The notes beneath the pieces are model-generated. The model was not told where the DNA came from and searched no databases. It saw only the letters and a program-made list of their open reading frames with translations. A DNA stretch of 64,000 nt, taken from Clostridiales bacterium (GTDB lineage: Bacteria > Bacillota > Clostridia > Christensenellales > Aristaeellaceae). How positions within the stretch are numbered: the stretch's first letter is position 1; each line of letters starts with the position of its first letter. The stretch covers positions 1-64,000 of the forward strand of contig SVGS01000001.1 in NCBI GenBank assembly GCA_015056205.1, given 5' to 3'. A program made the translations under genes and the position numbers. Positions 25,156-33,354 of this stretch are shown here, one piece after another.

Positions 25156-27060
25156 ATGAATCAGGAAAAAATGACAAATCAGGATCAGCAGACGAATCAG
25201 GAAAAAATGGAACGGGCTCTGGATGCCGTTCAGAAGGCGCCCCGGTATACCGGCGGCGAGATGAATACCCTGATCAAGAACTGGGAGGATACGCCCCTGC
25301 GCTTCGGATTCTGCTTTCCCGACACCTATGAAGTCGGAATGAGCCATCTGGGTCTGAAAATCCTGTACGGGCTCATCAACCGGGAAGCATGGAGCCTCTG
25401 CGAGCGCTTTTTCATGCCCTGGACGGACATGATCGCCCAGATGAAGGAAAACGATCTTCCGCTGCTGAGCATGGAAAGCCGACATCCGATGCGGGAGTTT
25501 GACGTCATCGGCTTTACCCTGCAGTATGAAATGAGCTACACCAATATCCTGGCTATGCTGGATATGGGCCGGATTCCCCTGGAAAGCCGGGAACGGGATG
25601 AAACGGATCCCATCATTGTGGCCGGCGGTCCCTGCGCTTTCAATCCGGAACCCCTGGCGCCCTTCATTGACGCGTTCATGATCGGGGACGGGGAAGACGT
25701 CATGACGGAACTGAACCGGGTGATCCTGGAGCGGAAGGAAAAAGGAGAATCCAGGCAGGAATGCCTGCGGAAACTGGCGCGGCTGGAGGGCGTTTATGTT
25801 CCGGGCTTCTATGAAGTGCTGTATCACGGGGACGGAACAGTGAAAAGCGTAACGCCGACCTGCCCGGAAGCGCGTCCCACCGTGCTCCGGCGCTTTGTGA
25901 CCGATCTGGACAGCGCCTATTACCCGGAGGAAATTCCCGTTCCCTATACGGAGGTTGTTTTCGACCGGATCATGCTGGAGATTATGCGGGGCTGCACCCG
26001 CGGATGCCGGTTTTGCCAGGCGGGCATGCTGTACCGGCCGGTGCGGGAACGAAGCCTGGGACACCTGGCGGAGCTGGCGGAGAAGCTGGTGGCTTCCACA
26101 GGCTATGAGGAGATCAGCCTGTCCAGCCTGTCCAGCGGCGATTATTCCTGTCTGCCGGAGCTGATCCGGGAGCTGATGCGCAGGCTGAAGGATAAAAGGG
26201 TTTCCATCAGTCTGCCGAGCCTCCGGCTGGACAGTGTGCTGAAGGAAAGCCTCGAAGAAACCCAGCAGGTGAAAAAGACTTCGCTTACCTTTGCGCCGGA
26301 GGCCGGTACCCAGCGGCTCCGGGATGTGATCAACAAGGGGGTTACGGAAGAGGATCTGCTGGAAAAATGCCGGGATGCCTTCGAGGGCGGCTGGAGCAGT
26401 GTCAAGCTTTATTTCATGGACGGGCTGCCGACGGAGACGACGGAAGATCTGGACGGCATCGGGGATCTGGCCCGCAAGGTGGTGGCGGAATACTTCCGGG
26501 TGCCCAAACCGCAGCGGGCGAAGGGCCTTCGGGTGACGGTGAGCGCGAGCACTTTTGTGCCCAAACCCTTCACTCCCTTTCAGTGGGACGCGCAGGACAC
26601 GATCCCGCAGATCATTGAAAAGCAGGCCTACCTGAAAAAGGCGCTGAACATCAAGGGCGTTACCTTCAACTGGCATGAACCCTATCTGAGTTTTCTCGAA
26701 GCCTGCTTTGCCCGGGGAGACCGCCGGCTGGGCGCCGTTCTGCGGCGGGCCTACGAAAAGGGCTGTATCCTGGATGGATGGAGCGAAACCTTCGATTTCA
26801 ACAAATGGATGGAAGCATTCCGGGAATGCGGACTGGATCCGGCTTTCTACGCCAACCGCATCCGGCCGGCGGACGAAATCCTGCCCTGGGATCATATTGA
26901 CAGCGGGATCAGCAAGGCGTATCTCCGGAAGGAAAAGGAGAGGAGCAACCGGGCGGAGGTTACGAAGGACTGCCGGCAGGGGTGCAACGGCTGCGGCCTG
27001 CAGCGATATGACGGGATCTGTTCCTGGGCGAAGGGAAAGGGGGACGCTCCATGCGCATGA
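25156..27060 (+). CDS. TIGR03960-type radical SAM protein
   Basis: The 634-residue enzyme is of the B12-binding/radical SAM type often found beside a DUF2344 partner. The N-terminal domain (about 30-240, with CFPDTYEVGMSHLGLKILY) is followed by the radical SAM core with the iron-sulfur motif CTRGCRFCQAG (about 282-290) and EISLSSLSSGDYSCL. A Cys-rich end, DCRQGCNGCGLQRYDGICSW, may hold a second cluster. The reaction is not known to me; placement before RNase G and the DUF2344 gene is conserved in many Bacillota. AGGAAAAGG lies before ATG 25156. A partial repeat (AATCAGGAAAAAATG) makes a second start 48 bases downstream, at 25207, possible. The end overlaps the next gene by ten bases. Confidence 0.88.
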   Translation: MNQEKMTNQDQQTNQEKMERALDAVQKAPRYTGGEMNTLIKNWEDTPLRFGFCFPDTYEVGMSHLGLKILYGLINREAWSLCERFFMPWTDMIAQMKENDLPLLSMESRHPMREFDVIGFTLQYEMSYTNILAMLDMGRIPLESRERDETDPIIVAGGPCAFNPEPLAPFIDAFMIGDGEDVMTELNRVILERKEKGESRQECLRKLARLEGVYVPGFYEVLYHGDGTVKSVTPTCPEARPTVLRRFVTDLDSAYYPEEIPVPYTEVVFDRIMLEIMRGCTRGCRFCQAGMLYRPVRERSLGHLAELAEKLVASTGYEEISLSSLSSGDYSCLPELIRELMRRLKDKRVSISLPSLRLDSVLKESLEETQQVKKTSLTFAPEAGTQRLRDVINKGVTEEDLLEKCRDAFEGGWSSVKLYFMDGLPTETTEDLDGIGDLARKVVAEYFRVPKPQRAKGLRVTVSASTFVPKPFTPFQWDAQDTIPQIIEKQAYLKKALNIKGVTFNWHEPYLSFLEACFARGDRRLGAVLRRAYEKGCILDGWSETFDFNKWMEAFRECGLDPAFYANRIRPADEILPWDHIDSGISKAYLRKEKERSNRAEVTKDCRQGCNGCGLQRYDGICSWAKGKGDAPCA

Positions 27061-27728
27061 TGGCGGTGTTTGAGAAGTCTGAGCGAATCCGGCATATCGG
27101 CCATCTGGATATTCAGCGAAGCGTTCAGCGGGGACTGCGCCGCAGCGGGCTGCCCGTGGCCTATTCCGGCGGATTTCATCCCCATATTCTGATTTCCTTT
27201 GCCAGCGCGCTGTCCACGGGGGCGGCCGGCAAGCGGGAGATCATGGATGTTACCCTGGCGGAACCGGTCACTCCGGAGCTGTTTCTGGAGCGAATGAATC
27301 AGGCGATGCCGCTGGAGCTTCATCTGATCGAGGCGAAGCCGCTGGACGACAAGGCGCCCGCCATGATGAGCCTGGTCCGGGCGGCGGAATACGATCTGGC
27401 GATCGACGGGGAAGAAGCTGCCGCACAGCTGACCGCGGCGATTCCGGCAGCCCTCGGACAGACGGAGCTGACGGCCATGCGAAAGACCAAAACGAAGCTG
27501 GAGGAATGCAATATCCGGCCGCTGATTCATGCGCTGGACGGAGCGGGAAACCATATTCACGCGGTTCTGACTCTGACAGAGCGGGAATCCTGCAAACCCG
27601 GCATGCTGCTGGAAGCACTGTGCCGGCTGGCGGGACAGGACAATCCGCCCAGGATGGTCATCACGCGCCTCCGGCTGCTTGGAAGCGACGAAACGGGCGG
27701 GTTTATTCCGCTGGAGAACATGGTATGA
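27051..27728 (+). CDS. DUF2344 / TIGR03936 radical-SAM-associated protein
   Basis: A 225-residue protein starting MMAVFEKSERIRHIGHLDIQRSV, with SGLPVAYSGGFHPHILISFASALSTG soon after; both are hallmarks of the DUF2344 family. Members are either fused to or encoded directly after TIGR03960 radical SAM enzymes and probably assist them; the biochemical role is unknown. The frame overlaps the end of the radical SAM gene by ten bases (ATG at 27051, a second ATG at 27057), and its stop overlaps the RNase G start by four bases, so the three genes are tightly coupled. Confidence 0.88.
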   Translation: MRMMAVFEKSERIRHIGHLDIQRSVQRGLRRSGLPVAYSGGFHPHILISFASALSTGAAGKREIMDVTLAEPVTPELFLERMNQAMPLELHLIEAKPLDDKAPAMMSLVRAAEYDLAIDGEEAAAQLTAAIPAALGQTELTAMRKTKTKLEECNIRPLIHALDGAGNHIHAVLTLTERESCKPGMLLEALCRLAGQDNPPRMVITRLRLLGSDETGGFIPLENMV

Positions 27729-28813
27729 CGAAGGCTGAAACGGACAGAATCCTCTACGTAACTCCGGAAGGATACGCGGTGGCCGAGGACGGCGTGCTGG
27801 CGGAATACCTGCCGAAGGAAACAGCCGGCGAAACCGGCGCGGTTTTTCTGGGCAGGGTGAACCGGATCATGTCCGGCCTTTCCTGCGCGTTTGTGGATAT
27901 CGGAAGGAAACGGGACGGATTTCTTCCCCTGACGGAAAACAGCCAGACCTTTACCGGCGGGGAAGTCCGTTCGGGAGATCTGACGGCCGTCCAGCTACGG
28001 AAGGAAGAAACCGGGGAGAAAGGCGCGTTTCTCTCCCGGGATTTATCGCTGGCCGGGAGCCTCGTGATCCTGATGCCGCTGAACCGCTTTACCGGCGTCA
28101 GCAAACGGATCACGGACGCGGAAACCGTCCGGCGGCTGCAGATTCTGGGACGGGACATTTCCGGAGGGCGGTTTGGCCTGGTCATGAGGGAAGCGTCCGC
28201 GGCGGCTGCGGAAACGGAAATCAGAGAGGAGTGCCGGCGGCTTTTTGCGGAATGGACGGAGCTGGAAGCGGCGATCCGGCAGGGAAAAGAGCCGGGAATG
28301 ATCCGCCCGGAGGACACGCTTTCTCAGCTGAAAAGGGATTACGGGCGGCGGGGATCCTTCAGCATCCGGACGGTTCCGGGCTTGCCGGATTCACTGACGG
28401 GACAGCTGCAGGGCGCGAAGGCCAGGAAGGTGCCGATTCCCGGCGGCGGAAATCTGGTGATCGACCGGTGCGAAGCCATGACCGTGATCGATGTGAATTC
28501 CGGATCGGATCCGATGAACCCGGGGCGGGGCGGCCGGGACGCCGAAGCTTCCCGGCAGGGAAAAGAGGCGGCTGTTCTGCAGGTAAACCTGAAGGCCTGC
28601 GGGGAAATTGCGCGGCAGGTCCGGCTCAGAAACATCGGCGGGATCATTCTGATCGATTTTATCGATATGGATGAACCGAAGGACCGGGAGCTGGTGCAGA
28701 CACGGCTGGAAGAGGCGTTCCGCGCGGACCGGATCAAAACCGTACTGCATGGCTGGACAAGGCTCGGACTGATGGAAATGACGAGAAAAAGAACGGGAAC
28801 GGAGCTCCGTTAA
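27725..28813 (+). CDS. Short RNase E/G family ribonuclease
   Basis: The 362-residue RNA endonuclease matches the catalytic half of RNase G/E. An S1-like region begins with VFLGRVNRIMSGLSCAFVDIG, with DGFLPL after it. The catalytic aspartates lie in MTVIDVNSGS and ILIDFIDM, and the domain closes with WTRLGLMEMTRKR. RNase G usually continues for another 80-100 residues with the CPxC zinc-link and small domain that hold the dimer and tetramer together. That part is absent here, and no frameshifted remainder is seen before miaB. The ATG at 27725 overlaps the previous stop (ATGA). It probably takes part in rRNA or mRNA processing, but its oligomeric state must differ from that of the Escherichia coli enzyme. 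Confidence 0.87.
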   Translation: MTKAETDRILYVTPEGYAVAEDGVLAEYLPKETAGETGAVFLGRVNRIMSGLSCAFVDIGRKRDGFLPLTENSQTFTGGEVRSGDLTAVQLRKEETGEKGAFLSRDLSLAGSLVILMPLNRFTGVSKRITDAETVRRLQILGRDISGGRFGLVMREASAAAAETEIREECRRLFAEWTELEAAIRQGKEPGMIRPEDTLSQLKRDYGRRGSFSIRTVPGLPDSLTGQLQGAKARKVPIPGGGNLVIDRCEAMTVIDVNSGSDPMNPGRGGRDAEASRQGKEAAVLQVNLKACGEIARQVRLRNIGGIILIDFIDMDEPKDRELVQTRLEEAFRADRIKTVLHGWTRLGLMEMTRKRTGTELR

Positions 28814-28846
28814 GCTTGAATCAACCGGGAAGAGGAGCGGGAAGCA

Positions 28847-30256
28847 ATGATACGCAAAGAATACCACGTACCGCCGGAAGAAATGGCAAAGCAGCGGGAA
28901 ATCGCCGGGGAAGTCAGGCAGCTGCCTCATCGTCCGAAAACCTATTTCATCGTGACCTACGGATGCCAGATGAACGCCCATGATTCCGAAAAGATTGCCG
29001 GGCTGCTGGAACAGATGGGAATGAGCGAAGCGACCAGCCGGGAAGAGTCCGATCTGGTGCTCTTCAATACCTGCTGCATCCGGGACAACGCGGAACGGAA
29101 GGCACTCGGGAACGTGAGCTGGCTGAAGGAAATCAAGAAAAACCGTCCGGAGATGATCATCGGTATCTGCGGATGCATGGCGCAGGAGCCCGGCATGGCG
29201 GAAAAGCTGCGGAAACAGTACCGCTTCGTGGATCTGATTTTCGGAACCAGCAACCTGCACCGCCTCCCGGAGCTTTTAATGAATACGCTGAACAGCCGGG
29301 ACAGCCTGACAGCGGTGGATGACCGGGACTGGATCGCGGAGGGAATTCCGGTCCGCCGTCTGCGGCATGACGCCGCCTATCTGACGATCATGTACGGCTG
29401 CGACAATTACTGCAGCTACTGCATCGTGCCCTTTGTCCGGGGAAGAGAACGAAGCCGGAATCCCGAAGATATCCTGCGGGAAGCCGGGGAGCTGATGGAA
29501 AGCGGCGTGAAAGAGATTATGCTGCTGGGCCAGAATGTGAACAGCTACGGGAAAGGACTGAGCGGGGGCGTTTCCTTTCCGGCCCTGCTGAAATCGCTGG
29601 ACCGGATGAGAATCCCGCGGATCCGTTTTATGACCAGTCATCCCAAGGATCTGAGCGATGAACTGATCGAGGTGATGGGAGCGGGCAGTCATATTCTGCC
29701 GCAGTTTCATCTGCCGGTGCAAAGCGGAAACGATGAAATCCTGAAGCGGATGAACAGGCATTATACCCGGGAGCAGTATCTCGACCGGGTTCGAAAGCTG
29801 CGGGAGAGCGTTCCGGGCATCGGCCTGTCCACCGATCTGATCGTCGCTTTTCCCGGAGAAACGGAAGCACAGTTCGAGGATACCCTTTCCCTGGTGCGCG
29901 AGGTGGGCTATGACAGCGCGTTTACCTTTATCTATTCTCCCCGAACGGGAACACGGGCAGCGGAATTTCCGGATCAGGTTTCGCCGGAGGAGGCCAAAGA
30001 CAGGATTCAGCGGCTGATTGCCCTGCAGGAAGAGCTGCAGCAGAAAACCCTGAGCCGTTTTCTGGGACAGGAGGAAGAAATTCTGGTGGAAAGCCTGAGC
30101 CGCCGCGACGGCCAGGCGGTATCCGGAAAGGGACGGCACGGCGTATCGGTGACGGTCCCCGGGGATGCGGCGGACGCAGGACAGATTCTGTCCTGCCGGA
30201 TTACGGGAGTGAAAAACAACACGCTGATGGGCGAGAGAACAGGAGGAACCCGATGA
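28847..30256 (+). CDS. miaB: tRNA-2-methylthio-N6-dimethylallyladenosine synthase
   Basis: A 469-residue radical SAM methylthiotransferase that adds the 2-methylthio group to i6A37 in tRNAs. The N-terminal UPF0004 domain has its three cysteines in TYGCQMNAHDSE, LFNTCCIRDNA and GICGCMAQ. The radical SAM core has CDNYCSYC, followed by RSRNPEDI. A C-terminal TRAM domain ends near CRITGVKNNTLMGE. AGAGGAG precedes the ATG. Its substrate is made by MiaA, encoded further along at 35.3 kb. The order miaB, ymcA/ylbF-like, mutS, mutL repeats that of Bacillus. Confidence 0.96.
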   Translation: MIRKEYHVPPEEMAKQREIAGEVRQLPHRPKTYFIVTYGCQMNAHDSEKIAGLLEQMGMSEATSREESDLVLFNTCCIRDNAERKALGNVSWLKEIKKNRPEMIIGICGCMAQEPGMAEKLRKQYRFVDLIFGTSNLHRLPELLMNTLNSRDSLTAVDDRDWIAEGIPVRRLRHDAAYLTIMYGCDNYCSYCIVPFVRGRERSRNPEDILREAGELMESGVKEIMLLGQNVNSYGKGLSGGVSFPALLKSLDRMRIPRIRFMTSHPKDLSDELIEVMGAGSHILPQFHLPVQSGNDEILKRMNRHYTREQYLDRVRKLRESVPGIGLSTDLIVAFPGETEAQFEDTLSLVREVGYDSAFTFIYSPRTGTRAAEFPDQVSPEEAKDRIQRLIALQEELQQKTLSRFLGQEEEILVESLSRRDGQAVSGKGRHGVSVTVPGDAADAGQILSCRITGVKNNTLMGERTGGTR

Positions 30257-30669
30257 GAGAGGTTATGAAAAAAGCACAGGAGCTGGCGGAAGCCATTACG
30301 GACAGCGCGATTTACCTGAAAATGAAAGAGCAGGAGGGTATCGTCCGGCGGGATCCGGAAGCCTCCGCGGCGCTGAATGACATGATCGCCAAACGGCAGC
30401 AGGTGGAAGATATTCTGAGCGATAACCGGATGAAACCGGAGGATCTGAGAAAGGCCAGCCGGGAAATGGAGGAAGCCGAAAAACGCATGAACGACAATGA
30501 ACAGATTCAGGCGCTGAAGGAAGCCCGGAAGGATTTTCAGACCATGATGGACAACGTCAATAAAATTCTGCGCCTGGTAGTCACCGGAGAAGTGGCGGAG
30601 GAGACAGGAGGCAGAAGAAGCTTCGGAGGCTGCGGCGGGTCCTGTGAAGACTGCGGCGGATGCGGCTGA
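30253..30669 (+). CDS. YlbF/YmcA-family protein with Cys-rich tail
   Basis: The 138-residue helical protein belongs to the Com_YlbF family (ALNDMIAKRQQVEDI, MEEAEKRMNDNEQIQAL). In Bacillus, YlbF and YmcA form a complex with YaaT that binds iron-sulfur clusters and assists RNase Y. Here the family domain is followed by a Gly/Cys tail with cysteines at 127, 131, 134 and 137, a good candidate metal or cluster ligand set in the protein itself. It overlaps miaB by four bases, and mutS follows. This is the position of ymcA in Bacillus. No yaaT or rny gene is in the window. Confidence 0.82.
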   Translation: MREVMKKAQELAEAITDSAIYLKMKEQEGIVRRDPEASAALNDMIAKRQQVEDILSDNRMKPEDLRKASREMEEAEKRMNDNEQIQALKEARKDFQTMMDNVNKILRLVVTGEVAEETGGRRSFGGCGGSCEDCGGCG

Positions 30670-30722
30670 GATCCAGAAAGAAAACCGAACCGATCCGAAA
30701 CAGAAACAGGGAGAAGGAAACC

Positions 30723-33317
30723 ATGGCACTTTCGCCGATGATGCAGCAGTATCTGCAGATTCATGAAAAATACCCGGACTGTCTGCTGTTGTTCCGCCTG
30801 GGAGATTTTTACGAGCTGTTTTTCGACGACGCGAAAACGGCTTCCCGGGAGCTGGAACTGACGCTGACCGGAAAAGACTGCGGTCTGGAGGAACGGGCGC
30901 CGATGTGCGGCGTTCCCTTTCATTCGGTAAACACCTATATCGAGAAGCTGATTGAAAAGGGCTACAAGGTCGCAATCTGCGAACAGCTGGAGGATCCCGC
31001 GCTGGCCAAAGGCCTGGTGGAACGGGACGTGGTCCGGGTGATAACCGCCGGCACCGTGACGGATCCCGCCATGCTGGAGGACAAAAAGAACAACTACCTG
31101 ATGAGCGTATATATCCACGGAAAACAGACCGGATTCTCTTTTGTGGACGTTTCCACCGGCGAATTTACGGTCATGGAACCGGAACGCGGAAGACTGAAGG
31201 CCGAAATCAGCCGCGTTTCGCCGACAGAAATCATCACAAACGACGCGGAGGCGCTGCGGGCGGAACTCGGCGGGGAGAATGCCGTTCTGTCAGAACAGAC
31301 CGCATCCTGGTATCAGACGCGGAATGCCACCGAAGCCCTGTATCAGCATTTCAAAGTCACGAACCTGACAGCCCTCGGACTGGCGGGACGGACGGCCGGT
31401 GTATGCGCCGCCGGAGCGCTGATGCGTTATCTGCGCGACACGCAGAAAAACGAACTGGACCATATCCGGGTGATCCGCTTCGCTGAGAACGGCGAATACA
31501 TGGCGCTGGACCAGAATACCCGTCGCAATCTGGAACTGACGGAAAGCATCCGGGGAAAGGGACGGAAGGGCACCCTTCTGGCGCTGCTGGATCAGACCTG
31601 CACGGCGATGGGGGGCCGGCTGCTGAGAAGCTGGCTGGAACGACCTCTGATCAAGGCCGATCAGATCCGGAGACGGCTGGACGCCGTGGAAGAGCTGGCC
31701 GGCCGTCTGATCCTCCGGGAATCGCTGGCGGAAAAACTGACGGGCGTTTATGATCTGGAACGGCTGGTGGGGAAAATCTCCTACCAGAATCTGAACGCCA
31801 AGGATTGCGTCGCCCTCGGCCAGAGCCTCAGCCGGATACCGGAGATCCGGGATCTGCTCTCGGATGCAGGCGCTCCGATGCTGACGGAAATCCGTGATCA
31901 GCTGGATCCCCTGGAGGATCTGACGGAGCTGCTGGAGCGGGCCATTCAGCCCGATCCTCCCTTTGTGATTTCGGAGGGAGGCATCATCCGGGAAGGATAT
32001 TCCACGGAACTGGATGAATACCGGGAAGCCCAGAAAAACGGAAAACAATGGATTCTGGCCCTGGAAGCGAAGGAACGGGAAACGACCGGCATCAAAAATC
32101 TGCGGGTACAGTACAACAAGGTATTCGGATACTATATTGAGGTGACCAAAAGTTATCTTTCCCTGGTGCCGGAGCGTTATATCCGCAAACAGACCCTGGT
32201 CAGCGCGGAAAGGTTCATGACGCCGGAACTGAAGGAAATGGAGCAAAAAATCATCGGCGCGCAGGAGCTGAGTATCCGGCTGGAGCTGCGCCTGTTCAAC
32301 GAGATCCGGGACCGGATTTCGCAGCGGATCGGGGAGATTCAGCGCATCAGCGACGGAGTGAAAAGCCTGGATGTGCTGCAGAGCCTGGCCCGGACAGCCG
32401 TGGAGAACCGTTATGTAAGGCCGGAGATCACGGAGGACGGGAGCCTGCAGATCACGGAGGGACGGCATCCGGTGGTGGAGCAGACCCTGCCGGAATCCGG
32501 CTTTGTTCCGAACGATACGCTGCTGGATACCGATGAAAACCGCATGATGATCATTACCGGACCCAATATGGCCGGAAAAAGCACGTATATGCGGCAGGTG
32601 GCCCTGATCTGCCTGATGGCGCAGATCGGATCCTTCGTGCCGGCCGATCAGGCGAAAATCCCCGTCTGCGACCGGATTTTTACCCGGGTCGGCGCCTCGG
32701 ACGATCTGGCCAGCGGCCAGAGTACCTTTATGGTTGAAATGAGCGAAACCGCGGAGATTCTCCGGAACGCCACCGCCCAAAGCCTGATTATTCTGGATGA
32801 AATCGGCCGGGGGACCAGCACTTTCGACGGCCTGGCCATTGCCTGGGCCGTGGTGGAATATATCTGCGACAAACAGAGGATCGGAGCGAAGACGCTTTTC
32901 GCGACGCATTATCACGAGCTGAGCGAGCTGGAAGGGCATCTGGACGGCGTGAAAAATTTTTGCGTTTCGGTGAAGGAACACGGGGAGGACGTTCTTTTCC
33001 TGCGCAAAATCGTCCGGGGAGGCGCCGACAAGAGCTTCGGCGTTCACGTAGCCCGGCTGGCGGGCGTACCCAGACCGGTCATCGCCAGGGCGCATGAGAT
33101 TCAGGCCCGGCTGGAGGTCAGCAATATCAATCAGAACACCATCGGCAGGAACATTCTCGGCGAGGGAAGACGCCGGAAAAACGAGCAGGTGGATCTGTTT
33201 GAGTACAGGAAAACGGAACTGATCCAGGAACTCTCGGAGATCGATGTGATGTCCCTGACGCCCATGGACGCGATCAACCGGCTTTTCCTCCTGAAGGAAA
33301 AAGCCAGGAATGTATAA
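30723..33317 (+). CDS. mutS: DNA mismatch repair protein MutS
   Basis: An 864-residue MutS that recognises mismatches and small loops. The N-terminal clamp begins with the mismatch-binding DFYELFFDDAKTAS (Phe-x-Glu). The core and lever follow, then the ATPase with Walker A GPNMAGKSTYMRQ, Walker B ILDEIGRGTSTFDG and the ATHYHELSELE element. The C-terminal dimerisation region ends the protein. The ATG at 30723 is preferred over the open frame back to 30660 because GAGAAGGAAACC lies just before it and MALSPMMQQY is the family start. mutL follows within 40 bases. Confidence 0.97.
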   Translation: MALSPMMQQYLQIHEKYPDCLLLFRLGDFYELFFDDAKTASRELELTLTGKDCGLEERAPMCGVPFHSVNTYIEKLIEKGYKVAICEQLEDPALAKGLVERDVVRVITAGTVTDPAMLEDKKNNYLMSVYIHGKQTGFSFVDVSTGEFTVMEPERGRLKAEISRVSPTEIITNDAEALRAELGGENAVLSEQTASWYQTRNATEALYQHFKVTNLTALGLAGRTAGVCAAGALMRYLRDTQKNELDHIRVIRFAENGEYMALDQNTRRNLELTESIRGKGRKGTLLALLDQTCTAMGGRLLRSWLERPLIKADQIRRRLDAVEELAGRLILRESLAEKLTGVYDLERLVGKISYQNLNAKDCVALGQSLSRIPEIRDLLSDAGAPMLTEIRDQLDPLEDLTELLERAIQPDPPFVISEGGIIREGYSTELDEYREAQKNGKQWILALEAKERETTGIKNLRVQYNKVFGYYIEVTKSYLSLVPERYIRKQTLVSAERFMTPELKEMEQKIIGAQELSIRLELRLFNEIRDRISQRIGEIQRISDGVKSLDVLQSLARTAVENRYVRPEITEDGSLQITEGRHPVVEQTLPESGFVPNDTLLDTDENRMMIITGPNMAGKSTYMRQVALICLMAQIGSFVPADQAKIPVCDRIFTRVGASDDLASGQSTFMVEMSETAEILRNATAQSLIILDEIGRGTSTFDGLAIAWAVVEYICDKQRIGAKTLFATHYHELSELEGHLDGVKNFCVSVKEHGEDVLFLRKIVRGGADKSFGVHVARLAGVPRPVIARAHEIQARLEVSNINQNTIGRNILGEGRRRKNEQVDLFEYRKTELIQELSEIDVMSLTPMDAINRLFLLKEKARNV

Positions 33318-33354
33318 CCCGGCGACCGGAATAAGCGCAGGAAGGAGACAGCCT

